Source of the DNA: Bradyrhizobium sp. YR681
GTDB taxonomy: Bacteria; Pseudomonadota; Alphaproteobacteria; Rhizobiales; Xanthobacteraceae
Direction: 5' to 3'
DNA length: 51,262 nt
NCBI RefSeq assembly: GCF_000282615.1
Contig: NZ_AKIY01000004.1
Coordinates: forward strand, 1-51,262
This document shows positions 40,489 through 48,466 of this stretch, one piece after another. The translations under genes were made by a program, and so were the position numbers. The notes below the pieces were generated by a model, which worked only from the letters and a program-made list of their open reading frames with translations, ran no database searches and was not told the DNA's origin. Each line of letters opens with the position of its first letter. The stretch's first letter is position 1.

Positions 40489-41672
40489 GGTCCCATGGCG
40501 AAACCTCCTTCGTTTGCGGGTCGCTCGAAGGAGCGGCCAACGAAAAAGAAGTCGCCTCGGCCGCGCACTTCGCGCCAGGCATAGAGATCGGAGCAGATGA
40601 ATTCGCCGAGTTCGGCTTCGTGGGCCCTGGTCTCGGCATCCGGATCGTCGGTGAAATCCAGGTCGAGGTTGCCCTTGAGGTTGCCCGAGGTTTCGACCAG
40701 GCGGCGGTCCTTCAGCGCCTGGATGATCGCGCGCAACGGCACGTTGGTCAGCCAGCGCAGGCCTTTGCCATCGTTGGGGTCGAACAGCTCGCGGGTGGTG
40801 GCACCGACGATGGCGGGTCTGCCACCGGTCTTGGTGTAAAAGATCGCGCCCGGCTTGAAGCAGTACTTGAGGGCTTCCTGCAGTGATTTGCGACCTGTGA
40901 CGGTCAGAGGCGCAAAACCCCCACGCATCTTCTCGATACGGACCATCGGGTCGTAGTCGGCGCGAAGGCTTGCCTTCCAGGCCGCGCGCAGCTTTTCGAA
41001 AGAGAGATACTCCTTGCTGCCGGGCTTGAAGTAATCGGGGCCGACGATGAAGATGCAGTGCAGATGGACCATGAACAGGCCCGTCTGCGGGTTGCGGCTG
41101 ATTTCGAGCGAGCGCAGCCAGGCAAGGAAAGCCCGCTTAATCGCGACGCGACGCGTAAACTTCGAGAACGCCTTGAAGATTTGATCGACGGCGACCCAAA
41201 GATCGTAGGCCGCGACGGCCTTGGTGGTCAGCGTGGCCATCAATGGTCGGGAGCCGGGATTTCTTCTGATGTAGCGCTCGATCGCGCCGCCTTTTTCCTC
41301 GACCAGCTTGGCGGCCCGGCGGCGTTGAGCCGTGGGACAGACCAGGTGGTTGCACTCGGTCATGGCGCGGAAGACGGTACCGCGCTCGTAACGGTCAACG
41401 ATCACATAGCAGCCGCATCGGCGCATGGCCTGAGCGGCGTCGACCTCGCCGATATCTTCGAGGGCGTCGGCGAGCGGGCCGACCTTGATGCATTGAAATT
41501 GACTCAGCCGCTTGTTGCCAAGCCGTTTGCCGTAGTTGTCGAATTCGCACAGTCTGGGGGTCTGCCAATTCCATTCATGCTCCCAGGCCGCTTCGTGCGC
41601 AGGCTCATCGAGGCATCGCTCGATGGGCGGCGTGAATTGGGCATCGAGCTGGGCTGGGTCCAGATGAGGCAT
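40485..41672 (-). CDS. rep: Rolling-circle replication initiator (Rep_1-like)
   Basis: 395 residues. A cysteine-rich segment C-G-C-Y-V and C-N-H-L-V-C-P-T-A-Q-R-R-R at 86-119 is followed by HUH-nuclease motif 1 L-M-A-T-L-T-T (144-150), motif 2 H203-L-H205-C-I-F-I-V, and motif 3 with catalytic Y270 and K273 (K-Y-C-F-K-P). These motifs and their order are those of Rep proteins of the pUB110/Rep_1 group, which nick the double-strand origin and covalently hold the 5' end. It should replicate the module as a circle. The double-strand origin was not located. Confidence 0.8.
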   Translation of the reverse strand: MPHLDPAQLDAQFTPPIERCLDEPAHEAAWEHEWNWQTPRLCEFDNYGKRLGNKRLSQFQCIKVGPLADALEDIGEVDAAQAMRRCGCYVIVDRYERGTVFRAMTECNHLVCPTAQRRRAAKLVEEKGGAIERYIRRNPGSRPLMATLTTKAVAAYDLWVAVDQIFKAFSKFTRRVAIKRAFLAWLRSLEISRNPQTGLFMVHLHCIFIVGPDYFKPGSKEYLSFEKLRAAWKASLRADYDPMVRIEKMRGGFAPLTVTGRKSLQEALKYCFKPGAIFYTKTGGRPAIVGATTRELFDPNDGKGLRWLTNVPLRAIIQALKDRRLVETSGNLKGNLDLDFTDDPDAETRAHEAELGEFICSDLYAWREVRGRGDFFFVGRSFERPANEGGFAMGP

Positions 41673-41690
41673 CTGCGGACTCGCAGCTGC

Positions 41691-42062
41691 TCAGCGGTCT
41701 ACAAGGCTCACGCGTCGATCCTTCCAGTCCTCAACAATAACGGGAAAGGTCTTGTGCAGGATCAGCTGGCCATTCGACAGCATATAACGCCAGGCATAGC
41801 GCTCGAACTTGCCTGTCTCGGGGTTACGGCAGACAGCCTGGTAGTAGGCGACGGTGTTGCCGTTGGCCCAATGGTCCGTTCGCTGAAACTTGGCCTCCCG
41901 CAGGCCGGCCGACAGCTCATGGAGAGGCCGAAATTCTTTCAGCGAGGCCTCGTCGAATGGGTTGCTCGCCGTGTCCGGGGCAAGGACGGCTGGAAAATCA
42001 CGAACTTCATTTAGAATTTCGAGAGCCAGGCAATGAAGTTTAACAACAGCAAAGGCTTTCAT
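41691..42062 (-). CDS. Hypothetical protein, first gene of the Rep operon
   Basis: 123 residues from ATG 42062 with GGAG 7 bases upstream; a longer frame begins at 42137. Contains N-G-N-T-V-A-Y-Y-Q-A-V-C-R-N-P-E-T-G-K-F and W-R-Y-M-L-S-N-G, a small beta-rich protein. Ends 18 bp before Rep. No family recognised; possibly a Rep accessory factor. Confidence 0.65.
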   Translation of the reverse strand: MKAFAVVKLHCLALEILNEVRDFPAVLAPDTASNPFDEASLKEFRPLHELSAGLREAKFQRTDHWANGNTVAYYQAVCRNPETGKFERYAWRYMLSNGQLILHKTFPVIVEDWKDRRVSLVDR

Positions 42063-42211
42063 GGAGAGGCTCCGCATCATCCTTCGACTTGGGCAGGAGC
42101 GCCCGCCGTCTGGGTTGACTTGGACCCTAGGTACCAACCACTATCCTGTTAGCTTAGAATCTCTTGCTAGGTTATAACTGTTTGTAATTACTAACATTTA
42201 CCCCGAAATTC

Positions 42212-42907
42212 ATGACCCTAAAGAAAAAACGCCCAGTCAAAAGAGGACCAAAGCCCAAGGGCAAAGCTAGGATGCCTAGCCAGATGAAGCCTGACGGCGC
42301 CGAGTCTCTCTTCTTCTCGGCCAACAAGGAAGATCGCGAGCTTCTGAAATCTGCTGCTCAGGCTGGCGAAGGTCGGACAGCACGGATCAGAAGAGGTTTG
42401 CGTACACTCGAACTGGCCGACACTCTTGCAGAACATCAAGCCAAGTTGATGTCGGCAATAGCGTGGTCTTCTACGACAACGCCACCTACGAATACTGGCG
42501 TCAGACGAAAACTTTATATGCTTGATGACGTTATTGAGATCATTACCCTTGTTCGCATGAAAGAACTCTGGCTCCGGAAAGCGAATCTTCATTTCCTACA
42601 AAAAAGTCAGGATTTCAGAGCCATTCTAAAGGTCGCGACTGCGGCCATACGTTCTGACCCAAAGGCTTTGAGCAGCGCCCAGAATTTTATCGAACTGGCC
42701 GAGGATCTATTCGACAAACTTTCCGATGCATTTGCGACGGGAGCCAATATGAATTTCTTTACGATTGGACAGGCATTGGGCGACTATCGCGATATAATCT
42801 CACTGTATGCAGTCTTTGACCGCATTCTTGAGCGTCCAGCTCGAGAGCTACCGCTTGTAGTACAGAAGGCCATGCCAGATTCCTTTCTATTGCCGCCGAA
42901 AAAATAG
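42212..42907 (+). CDS. Basic N-terminus hypothetical protein, likely DNA-binding
   Basis: 231 residues. The N-terminus K-K-K-R-P-V-K-R-G-P-K-P-K-G-K-A-R is AT-hook-like, followed by a long helical protein. Codon use is clearly more A/T-rich than its neighbours, indicating different origin. Divergent from the Rep operon, with 149 bp of A/T-rich DNA between, so it could be the module's regulator. Strong terminator at its end. Confidence 0.65.
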   Translation: MTLKKKRPVKRGPKPKGKARMPSQMKPDGAESLFFSANKEDRELLKSAAQAGEGRTARIRRGLRTLELADTLAEHQAKLMSAIAWSSTTTPPTNTGVRRKLYMLDDVIEIITLVRMKELWLRKANLHFLQKSQDFRAILKVATAAIRSDPKALSSAQNFIELAEDLFDKLSDAFATGANMNFFTIGQALGDYRDIISLYAVFDRILERPARELPLVVQKAMPDSFLLPPKK

Positions 42908-42933
42908 CCTTGCTAAGTAGCAAGGCTGAATTT
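42907..42933 (+). terminator. Rho-independent terminator
   Basis: GCCTTGCT and AGCAAGGC form an 8-bp stem with loop AAGT, followed by TGAATTTTT. It overlaps the stop region of the upstream gene. Confidence 0.75.
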
Positions 42934-42938
42934 TTGTA

Positions 42939-43196
42939 TTACGGTTCCGACTCGAAATGCCGCAAAGATGGTGAGTGAACTCGCGCCTTTCTCTCTTCAG
43001 AGAATTCAAGGGTATGGTGCTGGCTCGCTAATGTAGCCTTGATGGTGCCAATGATTGCTTCGCAGCAGGCGATTTCAAGCGCCAGCGTCACTTGCTCGCT
43101 CGAAGGGGGGGCGTCGTTGGTGACCGAATCGCGTAAACGAAAGAGCCGCCGATGTGCAATTCCTGCAATCGACAGATAATCAGCCAATTCGCGCAT
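42939..43196 (-). CDS. Small helical hypothetical protein
   Basis: 85 residues from ATG 43196 with AGAGAGA upstream. Helical, with L-A-L-E-I-A-C-C-E-A-I-I-G-T-I-K-A-T and a charged tail. No family recognised. Converges on the previous plus-strand gene across the terminator. Confidence 0.55.
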   Translation of the reverse strand: MRELADYLSIAGIAHRRLFRLRDSVTNDAPPSSEQVTLALEIACCEAIIGTIKATLASQHHTLEFSEERKARVHSPSLRHFESEP

Positions 43197-43270
43197 GGGA
43201 AATCTCTCTGATGGCCCTCCGTCACGCCGGAAGGCGTGAACGGTGGCCGTACCTCAGAGGAGGAAACGGA

Positions 43271-43363
43271 ATGCGTGATGCGTTCAGTATGGGACAAACG
43301 TCGCTTAGTGCAAGCGGAGCTTATCTTATTTCTGTAAATACCCATTACGCTTCAATGAGATAA
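43271..43363 (+). CDS. 30-residue ORF with strong ribosome site
   Basis: AGAGGAGGAAACGG precedes ATG 43271 at good spacing; the peptide contains T-S-L-S-A-S-G-A-Y-L-I-S-V-N-T-H-Y. An upstream hairpin CACGCC-GGAA-GGCGTG lies at 43223-43238. Translation is plausible, function unknown. Confidence 0.35.
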   Translation: MRDAFSMGQTSLSASGAYLISVNTHYASMR

Positions 43364-43391
43364 CAAGGGGCGACAGTCTGTGGGGGCGACT

Positions 43392-43455
43392 GTTGCGGGT
43401 CCCCGCAACCAAGACAAGGCCCGGCATCCCCTCAAGGGATTTGCCGGGCTTTTTC
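43392..43455 (+). terminator. Palindrome followed by a strong terminator
   Basis: GTTGCGGG-TC-CCCGCAAC at 43392-43409, then GCCCGGCA (43419-43426) pairing with TGCCGGGC (43442-43449) around an inner TCCC/GGGA stem, then TTTTTCTTTT. No conventional plus-strand gene ends just before it; only the 30-residue ORF does. It may belong to a small RNA or to a gene disrupted by integration. Confidence 0.65.
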
Positions 43456-43531
43456 TTTTCCGCCGTGATCGTTTATCAAAGACGTCAGACCACTCGTCCT
43501 TCGATAGTCCCTCAAAGGAAGCAGTGTCGCG

Positions 43532-44473
43532 ATGTTCATGCGGTCAGTCATTTTCAGCACGTTCGCAATCGCGTTTCTCGGCATGGGTCCCGCATCGGCG
43601 GTGGATCCGGGCAAGCTGGAGCCGCCGCGCCTGCTGGAGCAACGGGAGTCGCTCTACAACAACATCTTCGTCTACCAGCGGTCGCCCTATGTGATCCTGA
43701 CGTTCGGGCACAACAAGCAGATCTACACCGAGAGCGTGTTCAACCCCGCCGACGACCGCGATCTGCTGGTGCCCTATACCCAGCTCATGACCGCGGGGCT
43801 GATGTATACTGCGAACGTGAAGTCGATCCTCGAGATCGGCACCGGCGGCGGGCGCACCGCCTGGTATCTGCATCGCTTCCTGCCCGATGTCCGCGTGACA
43901 TCGGTCGAGCTCGATCCCGCCGTCGTCGAGCTGTCGCGGAAATATTTCGGGCTCAAGGATGAGCCGAATTTCGTCGTCGAGGCCAAGGACGGCCGGCTGT
44001 TCCTGGCGCAGTCGAAGGATCGCTACGACATCATCATGATCGACGCCTATCGCGGGCCCTTCGTGCCGTTCCATTTGCTGACGAAGGAGTTCTACCAGAT
44101 CGTCAGGGAGCATCTCGCCGAGGGCGGCGTCGTGGTGCAGAACGTCGCGTCCGACACCATGCTGTTCGACGCCGCGATGAAGACGATCGGATCGGTGTTT
44201 CCGCAGCTCGAGTTCTACAAGTCGGAAGAGAATTTCGTCACCGTCGCCTATGACGGCCCGGCCCGGAAGGGGGAAGACCTCGCGGCAGCCGCAGCCGGGC
44301 GCGACAAGGCGCACGGCCTGCGCTATCCGCTCGCCGGCATGCTGGCGCTGCGCAAGCCCGTCGATCTCAACGACACACAGATGATCAGCCCGAAGGCCAC
44401 CGTGCTGACCGACGATTTCGCGCCGGTCGAGGCCCTGAAGAACATCGAGCGCCACAACAGGAAGCTGCCTTGA
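43532..44473 (+). CDS. Exported spermidine-synthase-like methyltransferase-fold protein
   Basis: 313 residues with a signal peptide (about 1-23, ending P-A-S-A-V). Rossmann core with I-L-E-I-G-T-G-G-G-R-T, V-E-L-D-P-A-V-V and I-I-M-I-D-A-Y-R-G, as in polyamine aminopropyltransferases; the catalytic aspartate region is present. The next gene is a membrane protein that in many bacteria is fused before such a domain (MFS/spermidine synthase). The two overlap by four bases as TTGA. Substrate uncertain. Confidence 0.8.
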   Translation: MFMRSVIFSTFAIAFLGMGPASAVDPGKLEPPRLLEQRESLYNNIFVYQRSPYVILTFGHNKQIYTESVFNPADDRDLLVPYTQLMTAGLMYTANVKSILEIGTGGGRTAWYLHRFLPDVRVTSVELDPAVVELSRKYFGLKDEPNFVVEAKDGRLFLAQSKDRYDIIMIDAYRGPFVPFHLLTKEFYQIVREHLAEGGVVVQNVASDTMLFDAAMKTIGSVFPQLEFYKSEENFVTVAYDGPARKGEDLAAAAAGRDKAHGLRYPLAGMLALRKPVDLNDTQMISPKATVLTDDFAPVEALKNIERHNRKLP

Positions 44474-45087
44474 CGCAGCCTCGCTCGCTCGCGCCCATCG
44501 TCTATGTCATTGCGTTCGTCTCCGGCGCAGTCCTGATGGGCTTCGAGATGCTGGGCAGCCGCTATCTGTTTCCCTATTTCGGCGGCGGCATCGGCACCTG
44601 GGCCAGCCTGATCTCGACCGTGCTCTGCGCGCTCGCCATCGGCTATTTCGCCGGCAGCGCCATCGTCGACCGCTATCCGTCGCCGCGCGCCATCGGTGCC
44701 GCCATCCTGGTCGCCGCACTCTGGCTCGCGCTGGTGCCGGCGACCGCCGATGCGATCATGCAGGGCATCCTGGACCATATCGGCGTCGGTCCCGCCGCGA
44801 CGCTCGCGGCGTCGACCGCGCTGCTGCTGGTGCCGCTGTCGCTGCTCGGCACGTTCTCGCCGATTGCCGTCAGCCTGCTGACACGATCGGCCCAGGAGGC
44901 CGGCCGCGTCGCGGGGCGCGTCTACGGCGTCTCCACCATCGGCAATGTCGCCGGCACGCTGCTGACGACGTTCATCCTGATTCCCTCGATCGGCTCGCGG
45001 AACATCACGTATATTTTTGCGGCGATGCTTGCGGCCTGCGCTGCGTTGCTGTTCATGGCACCAGCACGGCAGCCACCCGAGTCCTGA
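44470..45087 (+). CDS. Membrane half of a split MFS/spermidine-synthase protein
   Basis: 205 residues from TTG 44470, about six membrane helices. G-F-E-M-L-G-S-R-Y-L-F-P-Y-F-G-G and W-A-S-L-I-S in the first helices are typical of the membrane domain that precedes spermidine-synthase domains in fused proteins. Here it is encoded after, not before, the synthase. Probably anchors or feeds the exported enzyme. Confidence 0.75.
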   Translation: MTQPRSLAPIVYVIAFVSGAVLMGFEMLGSRYLFPYFGGGIGTWASLISTVLCALAIGYFAGSAIVDRYPSPRAIGAAILVAALWLALVPATADAIMQGILDHIGVGPAATLAASTALLLVPLSLLGTFSPIAVSLLTRSAQEAGRVAGRVYGVSTIGNVAGTLLTTFILIPSIGSRNITYIFAAMLAACAALLFMAPARQPPES

Positions 45088-45090
45088 ACG

Positions 45091-46104
45091 ATGTCACCAA
45101 ATTTCCGATCCCGGTTCCTCGCCGTCGCCGCGCTGCTGATTTTTCCGGCGGGGTTGCTTTTTGCCCAGGACAAGGCCGGGCAGAAGGCCGATCAGGTCAA
45201 GGTCGACGTCAAAACTGACGCCAAAACTGACGTCAAAACTGACGTTAAAACTGACTCTTGGGACGGCAACCGTGCGCTCGCCACCGTCGTGGACCTCGTC
45301 AAATTCACGCCGCGTGCGATGGAGACGCCCGGACACCAGAAAGCGATCGACTACATCGTCTCCGAGCTGAAGAAGACGAAATTCGACGCCGTCACGCAGC
45401 AGCGCTGGATCGCGCGCGAGGCCGGCCGCACCATGGCGATGACCAACATCATCGCCCGCTTCAACCCCGCCAATCCGCGCCGCGTCATCGTGGCCACGCA
45501 TTACGACAGCATCATCAAGGCCTATCGCGATGCGAAGACTCCGGACGCACCGATGCCGGGCGCCAACAATTCCGGCTCCGGCGTCGCCGTCTTGCTGGAG
45601 ACCGCGCGCGTGCTGTCGGAATTGCCCGAGGCGCCGCCGGTCGGGATCGACATGATCTTCTTCGACGGCGAGGAGGGCCCGCTCTCGCTGGGCGCGGGCG
45701 ATCCGAACTTCCACTCGATCGGCTCGCCTTACTTCACCGAGCGCCTTGCCGAATTCTACCCGAATGCAAAACCTGAGAAGATGCTCGACTTCGACATGGT
45801 CTGCGACCGCGATCTGCACCTGAAGGCCGAGCAGTCCGGGCTCCGCTCGGCGCCGTTGGAGGTGAAGAAATTCTGGGACATCGGCATGGAGGTCGCGCCG
45901 CACGCCTTCGAACGGCAGCCGGCGCCCTACGCGATCCAGGACGACCACACCGCGTTTCACCTCGCGGGCATTCCAAGCTTCGTCGTGATCGATTTCGAAT
46001 ATGAGCCGTTCTACAACACCACCGAGGACACGCCCGACAAGTGCTCGGCGCAAAGCCTGGAAGCGGTGGGGCGCACGCTGGTGAAATATCTGTATCTGCC
46101 GTGA
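45091..46104 (+). CDS. Exported M28-family peptidase / glutaminyl-cyclase-like protein
   Basis: 337 residues, with a signal peptide (1-25) and a linker of four D-V-K-T repeats, then the M28 fold. Metal ligands: H in A-T-H-Y-D-S, E-E in F-D-G-E-E-G, D in D-F-D-M-V, H in D-D-H-T-A-F-H. The bridging aspartate of the usual G-A-x-D-x-x-S-G is replaced in G-A-N-N-S-G-S-G, which may reduce peptidase activity or mark a cyclase-like subfamily. Starts four bases after the membrane gene, so it is probably part of the same operon. Confidence 0.8.
   Translation: MSPNFRSRFLAVAALLIFPAGLLFAQDKAGQKADQVKVDVKTDAKTDVKTDVKTDSWDGNRALATVVDLVKFTPRAMETPGHQKAIDYIVSELKKTKFDAVTQQRWIAREAGRTMAMTNIIARFNPANPRRVIVATHYDSIIKAYRDAKTPDAPMPGANNSGSGVAVLLETARVLSELPEAPPVGIDMIFFDGEEGPLSLGAGDPNFHSIGSPYFTERLAEFYPNAKPEKMLDFDMVCDRDLHLKAEQSGLRSAPLEVKKFWDIGMEVAPHAFERQPAPYAIQDDHTAFHLAGIPSFVVIDFEYEPFYNTTEDTPDKCSAQSLEAVGRTLVKYLYLP
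45205..45252 (+). repeat. Four tandem 12-bp repeats inside the peptidase gene
   Basis: The unit GACGTCAAAACT is repeated four times with single changes at one or two positions, encoding a D-V-K-T linker after the signal peptide. Slippage would change linker length in steps of four residues without frameshift. Confidence 0.8.
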
Positions 46105-46130
46105 AGCGACCGGGCGGACTGCGCCCGGCG

Positions 46131-46442
46131 TCAGTCCGGATAGCTCAGGATCATCTTGAGCAGTTTTGGAAACCGCGCATTGATGTCGTCCTCGCGCAGC
46201 ACATTACGGTGCTGCACGCCTTGCTTCGACGTCCGGATCAGGCCGGCCTCCCGCAGGATCCGGAAATGGTTCGACAGCGTCGACTTCGCCATCTCGGGGC
46301 AGGGCGCCGCCTCGGTGCACGACATGCAATCGTTCTGCGCGGCGAGGCTCTTGACGATGCGCAGCCGCATGGGATCCGCGAGCGCTCCAAGCACTCCGGC
46401 CAGCGTGATCTCGTCCCGCGGCGGGTGAACGAACTGCACCAT
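46131..46442 (-). CDS. ArsR-family transcriptional repressor
   Basis: 103 residues from ATG 46442. Winged helix with L-A-D-P-M-R-L-R-I-V, recognition helix M-A-K-S-T-L-S-N-H-F-R-I-L-R and wing G-V-Q-H-R-N. C39, C42 and C48 (D-C-M-S-C-T and P-C-P) precede the recognition helix, the place of metal or redox sensing in ArsR proteins. Divergent from the SDR gene with a perfect dyad between, so it probably represses that gene and itself. Confidence 0.82.
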   Translation of the reverse strand: MVQFVHPPRDEITLAGVLGALADPMRLRIVKSLAAQNDCMSCTEAAPCPEMAKSTLSNHFRILREAGLIRTSKQGVQHRNVLREDDINARFPKLLKMILSYPD

Positions 46443-46473
46443 GCCCAAAATATAGCCCGTCTCTTGAACTCTT

Positions 46474-46502
46474 TCAATAGTTCATTAGTATTGAACTATT
46501 GA
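46474..46502. promoter_or_regulatory. ArsR operator dyad
   Basis: TCAATAGTTCA, spacer TTAGTAT, TGAACTATTGA: an 11-bp perfect inverted repeat centred between the divergent starts, with an extra TGAAC half site at 46465. Confidence 0.75.
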
Positions 46503-46536
46503 ATATCGGCGTCCTGCCGGTTCGTGGAGTTAAGCG

Positions 46537-47289
46537 ATGACGAAAAGACTCGAAGGAAAAGTTGCGCTCGTGACCGGCGCATCCAAAGGCATCGGTGCGG
46601 AGATTTCCAGCCGGCTCGCAGCCGAAGGGGCGGCGGTCGCCGTCAACTACAGCAGCAGCAAGGAGGCCGCCGACCGCGTCGTCGCCGCCATCGTCGCCAG
46701 GGGCGGCAAGGCCGTCGCCGTCCATGGCAATCTGGCCGATCCCAAGAACGCGAAGAGCGTGGTCGCGGAGACCGTCAAGGCGTTCGGTCCGATCGACATC
46801 CTCGTCAACAATGCCGGCGTCTACGACTTCGCACCGCTCGAGGACATCACGCCCGAGCATTTCCACCGGCATTTCGACCTCAACGTGCTCGGCCTGCTCC
46901 TGGTCTCGGGGGAAGCGGTGCGGCACTTCAACGCCAGGGGCGGCAGCATCATCAACATCTCCTCGGGCGTATCGACCATCGCGCCGGCCAACACCGCCGT
47001 CTACACCGCGACGAAGGCATCGGTGGACGCGATCTCCTCAGTGCTGTCGAAGGAGCTGGCGCCGCGCAAGATCCGCGTCAACGCCGTCAACCCCGGCATG
47101 ATCGCCACCGAGGGCGTGGTCTCAGCTGGCCTGCACGAAGGCGACATGCGCAACTGGATCGAATCCACCACCCCGCTCGGCCGCATCGGCAAGGTCGAGG
47201 AGATCGCCGCCGCAGTGGCCTTCTTCGCTTCGGACGAGGCGTCCTACGTCACGGGCGAGACGCTGCACGTGACGGGCGGCCTGCGCTGA
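46537..47289 (+). CDS. Short-chain dehydrogenase/reductase
   Basis: 250 residues, classical SDR. T-G-A-S-K-G-I-G at 13-20 binds the nucleotide, N-N-A-G near 90 stabilises the sheet, the catalytic S is in I-S-S-G-V, and Y-x-x-x-K appears as Y-T-A-T-K. It ends in G-E-T-L-H-V-T-G-G. The N-terminal region favours NADP or NAD without a clear choice. Substrate unknown; likely induced when the ArsR protein leaves the dyad upstream. Confidence 0.9.
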   Translation: MTKRLEGKVALVTGASKGIGAEISSRLAAEGAAVAVNYSSSKEAADRVVAAIVARGGKAVAVHGNLADPKNAKSVVAETVKAFGPIDILVNNAGVYDFAPLEDITPEHFHRHFDLNVLGLLLVSGEAVRHFNARGGSIINISSGVSTIAPANTAVYTATKASVDAISSVLSKELAPRKIRVNAVNPGMIATEGVVSAGLHEGDMRNWIESTTPLGRIGKVEEIAAAVAFFASDEASYVTGETLHVTGGLR

Positions 47290-47504
47290 CGGGGCGGGGC
47301 CTTTGGCGGGCCGACGGCGCTGAAGGCCGTCGGCCTGGCACGGTCGGTCGTTGCATTTTCGCAACCATCGTCTTGGCCCGCGGATAACAAGGGAAAACTC
47401 TATCGAGCTCTCCGGAAGCGGGCGCATGTTGTGCGGATACTTCGTGAGGAGGGCCGCTCTCCGCAAAACTCGCTAATAGCCTTTCCGTCGGCCCCAACCA
47501 TACT

Positions 47505-47761
47505 TCACGCCGCATCCCTGAACACCAGCCCTTTCGGCTGAAACTTGATTGTCTTGCCGCCCTCGACGAACTCCGCAAAATTCCTTGGCGTCGCCGAGTG
47601 GACGCCGTTGGTCCGGAAATCGTCGACCTCATAACAGGTGTCGGCGGACCGTCCGGCGCGATGGTCACCACGACCTTGCTGGTGTCGGCATCGGACCGCC
47701 CTTCCGGCCAGAACTGCTTGACCTCGATGGTGCCTTCGGCCTCCAGCAGTCCAACCGGCAT
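47505..47761 (-). pseudogene. Frameshifted small gene
   Basis: From ATG 47761 (AGGAG seven bases upstream) the frame reads M-P-V-G-L-L-E-A-E-G and V-V-V-T-I-A-P-D-G. Protein-like sequence then continues in another frame from about 47650: Y-E-V-D-D-F-R-T-N-G-V and G-G-K-T-I-K-F-Q-P-K-G. A one-base shift near 47645-47660 joins them into a protein of about 85 residues. Either a real mutation or a sequencing error. Confidence 0.55.
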
Positions 47762-47974
47762 CGGCCGCTCCTGTCAAACGAGCGCGTTGATCGCCTCAAC
47801 AGGCGATTCTTACGCGGCGGGAGCGATCATCGTCGTGCGACAGGCCCAGGAGAAGGGACAGGCGCGGCACGGGCACGGCCGCTGGGACAGCAGCCGACAA
47901 GAAACGATACGCCGCGCAGCTGTAGCGCGCGGGGCGGTATTGAATTTCATGAACGAAGCAGAGGTTTTTGAAGA

Positions 47975-48466
47975 TCACGATCTGTGCGGGCAGACCATCG
48001 TCAGATTGAGTAGCGTCGGCTTGTCCGAGCCCTTCTTGTACTCCCACTCCAGCCGGATCTCATGCCGGTGGGCGTAGGCATCGCTTGCCGCGTGGGTGAT
48101 GATGTTGGTCTTCATCGGGATCGGCGGCTCCGAGTTGAAGCATTTCCGGACGCAGGCATCGAGCAGATCGCATCGCGTCAGGGGGATGACGCCGGGCTCG
48201 TCCTTGGACAATGGGACCGTGTTCGGCTGGGTGCTGAGGTCGACGCGGGCCCGGCCCTTTTCCTTGTGCCAGTACTTGGCGCTGCCCTGCGGCCAGGTCG
48301 ATGCCGGGTTCAAAATCAGGTGGTACTGGCCGTATTCCAAAGTCGGCAGGTCGATGTCTTCGGATGCCTTGAGCTTTGCCACGCTCTTTTTCATGTTTGC
48401 CAGCGGATAGTAATTGCTGTTCATCAAGTCCCGAAATGCCTTGCCGCTATATACCAGTCCGGCCAT
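47975..48466 (-). CDS. Hypothetical protein
   Basis: 163 residues, AGGAAAGAGG before ATG 48466. Mixed alpha/beta, with L-N-P-A-S-T-W-P-Q-G-S and two cysteines near D-L-L-D-A-C-V-R-K-C. No signal peptide. No family recognised. Surrounded by noncoding DNA, so probably a single-gene transcript. Confidence 0.65.
   Translation of the reverse strand: MAGLVYSGKAFRDLMNSNYYPLANMKKSVAKLKASEDIDLPTLEYGQYHLILNPASTWPQGSAKYWHKEKGRARVDLSTQPNTVPLSKDEPGVIPLTRCDLLDACVRKCFNSEPPIPMKTNIITHAASDAYAHRHEIRLEWEYKKGSDKPTLLNLTMVCPHRS

Noticed and set aside
19890..43390. Shared 13-mer CTGTGGGGGCGAC at 19890 and 43378 as possible att repeats
   Set aside because: A 13-base match is expected several times by chance in a GC-rich 51-kb sequence, and the flanking bases do not match.
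43380..43460. tRNA or tmRNA 3' end as integration target
   Set aside because: Hairpins and CCGCAACCA look suggestive, but no cloverleaf, T-loop or acceptor pairing can be built.
43544..44455. 303-residue minus-strand ORF
   Set aside because: Antisense to the spermidine-synthase-like gene in GC-rich DNA, where opposite frames stay open by composition.
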